DNA from: Gammaproteobacteria bacterium
GTDB taxonomy: Bacteria > Pseudomonadota > Gammaproteobacteria > Thiohalomonadales > Thiohalomonadaceae
Length of the DNA stretch: 52,260 nucleotides
Direction of reading: 5' to 3'
Assembly (NCBI GenBank): GCA_026196575.1
Contig: JAPHSX010000044.1
Location: 1 to 52,260 of the forward strand
Shown: positions 46,651 through 52,260 of the stretch, one piece after another
Layout of the letters: every line of letters starts with the position of its first letter
Position numbering within the stretch: the first letter of the stretch is position 1
Translations under genes and position numbers: made by a program
Notes under the pieces: generated by a model
The model's input: only the letters and a program-made list of their open reading frames with translations
The model's database searches: none
Told to the model about the DNA's origin: nothing

Positions 46651-47301
46651 ATGATCAGAGAACACCTCCGCCACCTCATCACGCTAGCCCTTACCGGCAC
46701 CCTGCTCTTCACCGGCAGCGCACAGGCCAAGATCGTCTGCTGGACCAACAGCGAGGGGGTACGGGAGTGCGGCAACGCCGTGCCGCCCGAATATGCACAG
46801 CAGGAGACGCGCACCATCGACAAGCGCGGCATCACCACCGAGGTGAAGGAGCGCGCCAAGACCCCCGAGGAGCTCGCCGCCGAGAGGGCACGTCGCGCCG
46901 AAGAGGAGCGCCTGGCCGCGGAAGAGGAGAAGAGGCGCCAGGTGCAGGAGGCCTATGATCGGGTGCTGCTCTCCACCTACCTCGACGAGGAGGATATCGT
47001 CCGCTCCCGCGAGCGCCAGTCCAGCGCCATCAATGCCACTATCGATATCACCCGCACCACCATCGACAAGCTGCAGGAGAAACTCAACGGCGAGAGGAAA
47101 CGGGCGGCCGATTATGAGCGTCAGGGCAAACCTTTGCCGGAGCGGCTACAGGAGGATATCAGCTCGCTACAGGGGCAGATCGACGCCAAAAACAGTTACA
47201 TTCGCTCCAAGGAGCAGGAGAAAGAGGTGCTGCATAAAAAGTACGAGGCGGACATGGTGCGCTTTCGTGAACTCAAGGCGAATGGCGCCAAACTGCGTTA
47301 A
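46651..47301 (+). CDS. Secreted DUF4124/coiled-coil protein
   Basis: The 216-residue protein has a signal peptide (HLITLALTGTLLFTGSAQA), a DUF4124-like segment (KIVCWTNSEGVRECGNAVPPEYA) with two cysteines, and then a long charged helical region from residue 60, with an Ala/Glu/Arg-rich coiled coil and further predicted coils to the C-terminus. The ATG at 46651 is preferred to a GTG at 46639. The function is unknown; localisation should be periplasmic. It is divergent from the TSUP gene. Confidence 0.82.
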   Translation: MIREHLRHLITLALTGTLLFTGSAQAKIVCWTNSEGVRECGNAVPPEYAQQETRTIDKRGITTEVKERAKTPEELAAERARRAEEERLAAEEEKRRQVQEAYDRVLLSTYLDEEDIVRSRERQSSAINATIDITRTTIDKLQEKLNGERKRAADYERQGKPLPERLQEDISSLQGQIDAKNSYIRSKEQEKEVLHKKYEADMVRFRELKANGAKLR

Positions 47302-47407
47302 CCGGCTGTCGAACTTCGCTCAAGCTAGTGCGGGAGAAGGTAAAAATGGGGTAACTACCCGCCCCCTGACACAGGTACCCGCTCTCCACATCGGGGCAAC
47401 GGTAAAA

Positions 47408-47475
47408 ACCGGAGCGCCTATGGCGCGATAGGCCGGTGGCTCCCTCGCCCTCTATCGCGGCAGAGCCGCTCCTAC
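47408..47475. repeat. REP doublet (inverted pair)
   Basis: The left unit (47408-47431, GGAGCGCC-TAT-GGCGCGATAG) and the right unit (47452-47475), which in reverse complement reads GTAGGAGCGGC then TCTGCCGCGATAG, are inverted copies of a Pseudomonas-type REP sequence. The CGCGATAG ends face each other across 20 bases. REP pairs are dispersed by RAYT transposases; none is in the window. They lie in the convergent space between the DUF4124 gene and slmA. Confidence 0.8.
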
Positions 47476-47524
47476 GAAACAGCGATACCCGGGAGAGTAT
47501 TTACAAAATGGGATAAAGAGCGCA

Positions 47525-47554
47525 ATTTGCAGGGTGCAAATGAGCATTTTTAAC
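47525..47554 (+). terminator. Possible weak terminator before slmA 3' end
   Basis: ATTTGCA-GGG-TGCAAAT (47525-47541) is a perfect 7-base stem followed after five bases by TTTTT. It could end transcription from the DUF4124 gene. The stem is AT-rich and the spacing to the T-run is not ideal. Confidence 0.35.
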
Positions 47555-47584
47555 GCACTACCGTGCCGCACAAGTAGAATTTGG

Positions 47585-48181
47585 TTAACGAAACACCGGC
47601 GCCGCCAGCAACGCCCACTGCGCCTCCCACTCCACCATCGGCGAACGCTTGAAGCGGCTGCGCACATATTGGTTGATGCGCCCCTCGACCATCGCCAGCA
47701 TCAGATTGGCGATGGCACCAATATTGCCGCCCTCGCGCAGCTCGCCCGCCAGCTCTCCCTCGCGCAACACCTGCTTGAGCTGGGTCTCGATACGGTCAAA
47801 GAACTGACCGATACGCAGCCGCAACCGCTCCGTCTCGCCGGTCAGCGCCTCACCCATCAGGATACGGCTGATCCCCGGGTTCCTGGCGGCAAAGCCCAAG
47901 ACCAGTGTCAGGATCTTCTCGCAGCGCACCGCAGCGCGTTTATCGTCATTCAGGATGCGGCTGGAGAGGCCGAACACCGTCTCCTCCAGAAACTCAATGA
48001 GCCCCTCGAACATCTTCGCCTTGCTGGGGAAGTGGCGATAGAGGGCGGCCTCCGAGACGCCGACCGCACGCGCCAGTCCCGCAGTGGTAATGCGCTCCCC
48101 CGGACTCTGCTCCAGCTCCCGCGCCAGCGCCTCAAGGATCTGCTGGCGACGTGACGGTTTCTGTTCCCTATTCTCGCTCAT
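47585..48181 (-). CDS. slmA: Nucleoid occlusion factor SlmA (TetR family)
   Basis: The 198-residue protein has an N-terminal TetR helix-turn-helix (RRQQILEALARELE, then ITTAGLARAVGVSEAALYRHFPSKAKMFEGLIEF) followed by a ligand-domain-like helical bundle (RILNDDKRAAVRCEKILTLVLGFAARNPGISRILMGEAL). This matches SlmA, which binds DNA and blocks FtsZ ring assembly over the nucleoid. It lies downstream of argB on the same strand, an order also seen in other gammaproteobacteria. Confidence 0.93.
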   Translation of the reverse strand: MSENREQKPSRRQQILEALARELEQSPGERITTAGLARAVGVSEAALYRHFPSKAKMFEGLIEFLEETVFGLSSRILNDDKRAAVRCEKILTLVLGFAARNPGISRILMGEALTGETERLRLRIGQFFDRIETQLKQVLREGELAGELREGGNIGAIANLMLAMVEGRINQYVRSRFKRSPMVEWEAQWALLAAPVFR

Positions 48182-48193
48182 TCTCTTCCCCTG

Positions 48194-49102
<909 letters not shown>

Positions 49103-50479
49103 TTAAAAAGGTAGATTCAGTGTCGGCTCCAGCTCCAGCAGCAGCTCCCTGAAGCGCCGCTCGATGCGTGCCAGCGCCGCCGCCGTGTCGGCCTCAAAGC
49201 GCAACACCAGTGTAGGGGAAGTGTTGGAGGCACGCACCAGCCCCCAGCCATCGGCATACTCTACCCGCAAACCGTCGAGGGTGGTTAGAGTGGCATCCGA
49301 AAAAAAATCCGCACGCGCCAGCAGCCGCACCATCAGCCGATGGTGTTCGTCGCCACTCAGCGGCAGGTGCAGCTCCGGGGTACTCAACGCCACGGGCAGG
49401 GCCTCAAGGAGAGTACGGCTGTGCGCCGCCCGAGAGAGGATCTGCAGCAGCCGTGCCGCCGCGAACAGGGCATCATCAAAGCCGTACCACCCCTCCTTCA
49501 ATAACAGGTGGCCACTCATCTCCCCGGCCAAGAGGGCACCGCGCTCACGCATCCGCGCCTTGAGCATGGAGTGGCCGGTGCGCCACATCGAGGGCTCCCC
49601 GCCCGCCTGACTGATCACCTCACCCAGGTGGCGGCTGCACTTGACGTCGTAGATCACCTCCGCCCCGGGGTGACGGCTCAACAGGTCACGGGCCAGGAGC
49701 ATCAGCAGGCGATCCGGCCAGATGATCTCACCGTCAGCGCTCACCACCCCGAGACGATCACCGTCACCATCGAAGGCGAGCCCCAGCTCCGCCCCCTGAC
49801 TGACCACGGCCTGCTGCAACTCGCGCAGATTTTCCGGGCGATTGGGGTCGGGGTGGTGGTTGGGAAAGGTGCCGTCGACCTCGCAGTAGAGCGGCAGCAC
49901 CTCGCACCCCAGCCGTTGCAAGAGGGCGGGGGCGGTCTGTGCCGCCATGCCGTTACCGCAATCGACCACCACCCTGAGTGGCCGCTGCAGGGTGATCCGC
50001 CCGGCCATCTCATCGAGATAGGCCGCGCGCGGCGCCGCCCGGCGCAGACGGCCCGCCCCCTCACACAAATCACCCGCGACGATGCGCCGGTGCAGGGCGG
50101 TGATCGCCTCGCCGTGCAGGCTCTCCTCCCCCAGCATCACCTTAATGCCATTGTACTGGGGCGGATTGTGGCTGCCGGTAACCATCACCCCGCTACCGGC
50201 ACAACGGCTACAGGCGGCATAGTAGAGCAGCGGGGTCGGGACACAGCCCACAGCCAGCACCTCGATGCCGGCGGCCAGCAGCCCCTCATTGAGCGCCCGT
50301 TGCAGGGCCGCGGAGGAGGGCCGTGCATCGCGCCCGCTGGCGATAGCAGCCACATTGCGGGCGGCCGCCTCACTGCCGATGGCGCGTCCAATCTGATAGG
50401 CGGCAGCGGCATCCAGTCCGGCACCGACGACACCCCGAATATCGTACGGCAGAAAGATCGAGGCGGGCGGGGGCGTCAC
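49103..50479 (-). CDS. algC: Phosphomannomutase/phosphoglucomutase AlgC
   Basis: Interconverts hexose 1- and 6-phosphates for exopolysaccharide and LPS precursors. The 458-residue protein has the N-terminal PYDIRGVVG, the active-site phosphoserine Ser103 in TGSHNPPQYNG, metal loop DGDGDRLGV near residue 238, sugar-specificity GEMSGHLLLKE and phosphate-binding RASNTSPTLVLRFEA. The start is GTG at 50479, overlapping the stop of the upstream membrane-protein gene (GTGA). Pseudomonas annotations fuse a similar membrane region to AlgC. Confidence 0.95.
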   Translation of the reverse strand: MTPPPASIFLPYDIRGVVGAGLDAAAAYQIGRAIGSEAAARNVAAIASGRDARPSSAALQRALNEGLLAAGIEVLAVGCVPTPLLYYAACSRCAGSGVMVTGSHNPPQYNGIKVMLGEESLHGEAITALHRRIVAGDLCEGAGRLRRAAPRAAYLDEMAGRITLQRPLRVVVDCGNGMAAQTAPALLQRLGCEVLPLYCEVDGTFPNHHPDPNRPENLRELQQAVVSQGAELGLAFDGDGDRLGVVSADGEIIWPDRLLMLLARDLLSRHPGAEVIYDVKCSRHLGEVISQAGGEPSMWRTGHSMLKARMRERGALLAGEMSGHLLLKEGWYGFDDALFAAARLLQILSRAAHSRTLLEALPVALSTPELHLPLSGDEHHRLMVRLLARADFFSDATLTTLDGLRVEYADGWGLVRASNTSPTLVLRFEADTAAALARIERRFRELLLELEPTLNLPF

Positions 50480-51624
50480 GGCCTCTTCGCATCCCCCTTG
50501 CCCGGTTTCGCACCCTCATCCTCCTCCACAGTGATCTCACCGAAGTCCATGAACATCATGTCGGGGATCCCCCCGTCACCCTGCTCCGCCTTCTCCTTAA
50601 TCCCTTCGCCCTGCTTCAGGGCGCCAAGTACCGGCTCCATCATCTCCAGCGCCTGCTCCATCTCCACCATCTTCACCGGGTAGGAGTGAAAACGCCTGCC
50701 CTGGCTACTATCCAGCATGAACAGCGCCATCCGCTCCAGCTCACGCCGGATGGTGGCGGCAAAGAAGAGTGCATAAAAGAAGAGCAGCGCGGCAAGCAGT
50801 GCGGCCGTCACACCGAAGGTGGCGAGAAAACCGAGCTTTTGCGCCTCGGCCATGCCGAACCCCTCGCCCGCCCAGTAGGAGAGCTGCCAGGAGCTGCCGG
50901 AGACCACGGCGCGATGGGTCGCGACCTCGCGCCGCTGCCCCGCATCACCCGTGTGCCCCAAAACAGGCCCCTCCCATCCCTGCTGCAGCTCCAGATAACC
51001 GGCCTCCGGCGCCAGCTCGGCGAGCCACTCCTCAATACTTGCCGGTGCCATACTCACCATCAGGCTGGCGATGATCTCGCCGTTATGCACGATGGGACGC
51101 ACCAGGTCGAGGTGCGCATGCACCGAACCGTGCAGGTGCAGCTCCAGCGGTGGCCGCTCGGCACCCGCCTCGGCCTGGCGCGCCAGATCAAGACAGGCAT
51201 AGCCAATCGGCGGGACAAGTGTCGGATCCGGCTCGGTCTCCGCGGGACGCACCACCCGAATACGCAGCGCCTCGGGAAAGTGGGTGGCCAGCCCCTGCTC
51301 GAAGTGGCGCAGCGCCGCGACATCATTCGTCTCAATCGCCGCCGCCAGCGCCTCATCCACCCGCGCCTGCGCCGCCACCTGATCGCCCAGGGCAAGCAGG
51401 CGGCCACCCAGCAGTGCCGCCATCCGCTCCGCCTCCGCCACCTGTTCCACCTGTTGCGCCTGCTTCATCAACGCGGCGTACTGCAGGTAGGCCACATAAC
51501 CGCATACCAGCACCAGCAGCACCGCCAGGACGATGGGCGGCAGGCTCAGCTTGACCACCGTCAGCCCCCGCCCCGCCTTCTTGTTGGCCTTATCCTCGCT
51601 CTTGCTCTTCCCTCGTCCCAACAC
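50476..51624 (-). CDS. Membrane protein resembling the detached N-terminal region of long AlgC
   Basis: The 382-residue protein has a membrane helix near residues 30-50 (LPPIVLAVLLVLVCGYVAYL), an extracytoplasmic region of about 210 residues with sensor-like features (ALGDQVAAQARVDEALAAA, DLVRPIVHNGEIIASLMVSM), a second helix near 265-290 (LATFGVTAALLAALLFFYALFFAA) and an acidic cytoplasmic tail. The layout resembles a single Cache-type sensor without an output domain. It overlaps algC by four bases, so it is translationally coupled to it. The topology suggests it holds or senses for AlgC at the membrane; this is inference. Confidence 0.72.
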   Translation of the reverse strand: MLGRGKSKSEDKANKKAGRGLTVVKLSLPPIVLAVLLVLVCGYVAYLQYAALMKQAQQVEQVAEAERMAALLGGRLLALGDQVAAQARVDEALAAAIETNDVAALRHFEQGLATHFPEALRIRVVRPAETEPDPTLVPPIGYACLDLARQAEAGAERPPLELHLHGSVHAHLDLVRPIVHNGEIIASLMVSMAPASIEEWLAELAPEAGYLELQQGWEGPVLGHTGDAGQRREVATHRAVVSGSSWQLSYWAGEGFGMAEAQKLGFLATFGVTAALLAALLFFYALFFAATIRRELERMALFMLDSSQGRRFHSYPVKMVEMEQALEMMEPVLGALKQGEGIKEKAEQGDGGIPDMMFMDFGEITVEEDEGAKPGKGDAKRP

Positions 51625-51653
51625 CGTGATTTTCCTTTCTCTGTCTAACTAAA

Positions 51654-52109
51654 TTACTGTTTACCAGTATGACCGAAGCCACCCGCGCCGCGTTGTGAGC
51701 TCTCAAAATCGCCCACCAGCTCGAACTCGGCCTGCACCACCGGGATAAAGACCATCTGCGCGACACGCTCCCCCACCTCGATGGTGAAGGGCTCCTGCCC
51801 ACGGTTCCAGCAGGAGATGAAGATCTGCCCCTGATAGTCCGAATCGATAAGCCCCACCAGATTGCCCAGCACGATCCCCTTTTTGTGCCCCAGCCCGGAG
51901 CGCGGCAGCAGCACCGAGGCGAGCGCGGGGTCGCCGATGTGAATCGCCAGACCGGTCGGCAGCAGGCGGCTCTCCCCCGGCGCCAGCAACAGCGGCGCGT
52001 CGATCATCGCCCGCATATCCATCCCTGCCGCACCATCGGTGGCGTAGTGGGGGAGCGGGAACTCATGGCCCAGGCGCTCATCGAGAATCTTCAGTTGAAT
52101 CTTATGCAT
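51654..52109 (-). CDS. dut: dUTP diphosphatase
   Basis: Hydrolyses dUTP to dUMP to keep uracil out of DNA. The 151-residue protein has all five trimeric dUTPase motifs: [40 protein letters not shown] and the C-terminal [10 protein letters not shown]. The ATG at 52109 (MHKIQLKIL) gives the normal length; a longer reading would overlap coaBC. It lies between coaBC and the algC pair. Confidence 0.97.
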   Translation of the reverse strand: MHKIQLKILDERLGHEFPLPHYATDGAAGMDMRAMIDAPLLLAPGESRLLPTGLAIHIGDPALASVLLPRSGLGHKKGIVLGNLVGLIDSDYQGQIFISCWNRGQEPFTIEVGERVAQMVFIPVVQAEFELVGDFESSQRGAGGFGHTGKQ

Positions 52110-52125
52110 TACAAACGTCCCGTCA

Positions 52126-52260
52126 CTAACCCTGTTGCTGAAATCGTACCGCCACCACCTCAAGTAGGCGCCGCGCCAGCTCCGCCTTGCCACAGCGCGG
52201 CAGGGCCAGCTCGCCGTCCGCCCAGATGAGATGCAGCGCATTCTCCTCACTATTGAACCC
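52126..52260 (-). CDS. coaBC: Phosphopantothenoylcysteine decarboxylase/synthase, C-terminal 44 residues
   Basis: The reading frame open at the window edge gives [19 protein letters not shown], then [20 protein letters not shown] and FQQQG before a TAG stop. This matches the C-terminus of CoaBC (GFN, acidic loop, LPRxxKxELA). The enzyme makes 4'-phosphopantetheine for coenzyme A. coaBC-dut is a conserved pair. Only the last 44 codons are in the window. Confidence 0.88.
   Translation of the reverse strand, partial: GFNSEENALHLIWADGELALPRCGKAELARRLLEVVAVRFQQQG

Overview
The window is a GC-rich chromosomal segment from a gammaproteobacterium, most likely an autotrophic, sulfur-oxidiser-like lineage. 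Evidence for this is a form II RuBisCO with its own CbbR, a Calvin-cycle sugar-phosphate cluster, and a long gene order (pilT/pilU - yggS - proC - yggT - metX - metW; pyrR-pyrB-pyrC' - ruvX - yqgE - tonB - gshB - pilGHIJK-chpA; dut - algC - argB - slmA - pyrE) of the kind known from Pseudomonas and relatives. The content is mostly housekeeping. I see no prophage, transposase gene, CRISPR array, rRNA or tRNA.

Layout. 1-10.2 kb, carbon fixation: cbbM (3' end outside the window), a small methyltransferase gene, cbbR, then a minus-strand cluster tkt-gap-pgk-pyk-fba. 10.2-10.7 kb: a 540-base intergenic region with a strong minus-strand terminator and a possible structured RNA. 10.7-15.1 kb, the activated methyl cycle: metK, an S-adenosylhomocysteine riboswitch, ahcY, metF, rsmE. 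15.2-26.1 kb: a Chp/Pil chemosensory operon (pilG-pilH-pilI-pilJ-pilK-chpA-chpC) for twitching motility. 26.4-33.0 kb: gshB, tonB-like, yqgE, ruvX, pyrR, pyrB, a catalytically dead dihydroorotase and a PyrK-like flavoprotein subunit. 33.1-35.3 kb: the retraction ATPases pilU and pilT. 35.4-41.9 kb: yggS, proC, yggT, yggU, a dynamin-like GTPase, metX, metW. 41.8-47.3 kb: two TauE/DsbD-type membrane proteins, an AmpG-like transporter, a secreted nuclease, pyrE and two genes of little-known function. 47.3-52.3 kb: a REP pair, slmA, argB, algC, a membrane protein that looks like a detached AlgC N-terminal region, dut and the 3' end of coaBC.

Regulation visible in the DNA: a perfect ATAAGG-N4-CCTTAT palindrome lies about 65 bases upstream of the inferred cbbM start point, and a near copy overlaps the cbbR start codon, the arrangement expected for a LysR regulator that controls cbbM and itself. 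ahcY has a textbook SAH riboswitch. Three unrelated intergenic palindromic elements were found: an ERIC-like element whose end contains the gap stop codon, a CGCAAAG-type inverted repeat between ahcY and metF, and a REP doublet before slmA.

The items most worth a second look are the structured RNA candidate between metK and tkt, the dynamin-like GTPase set into an otherwise conserved gene block, the PyrK-like subunit without a visible partner, and the CbbR site pair. I see no clear new multi-gene system; most signals are regulatory or are unusual single genes.
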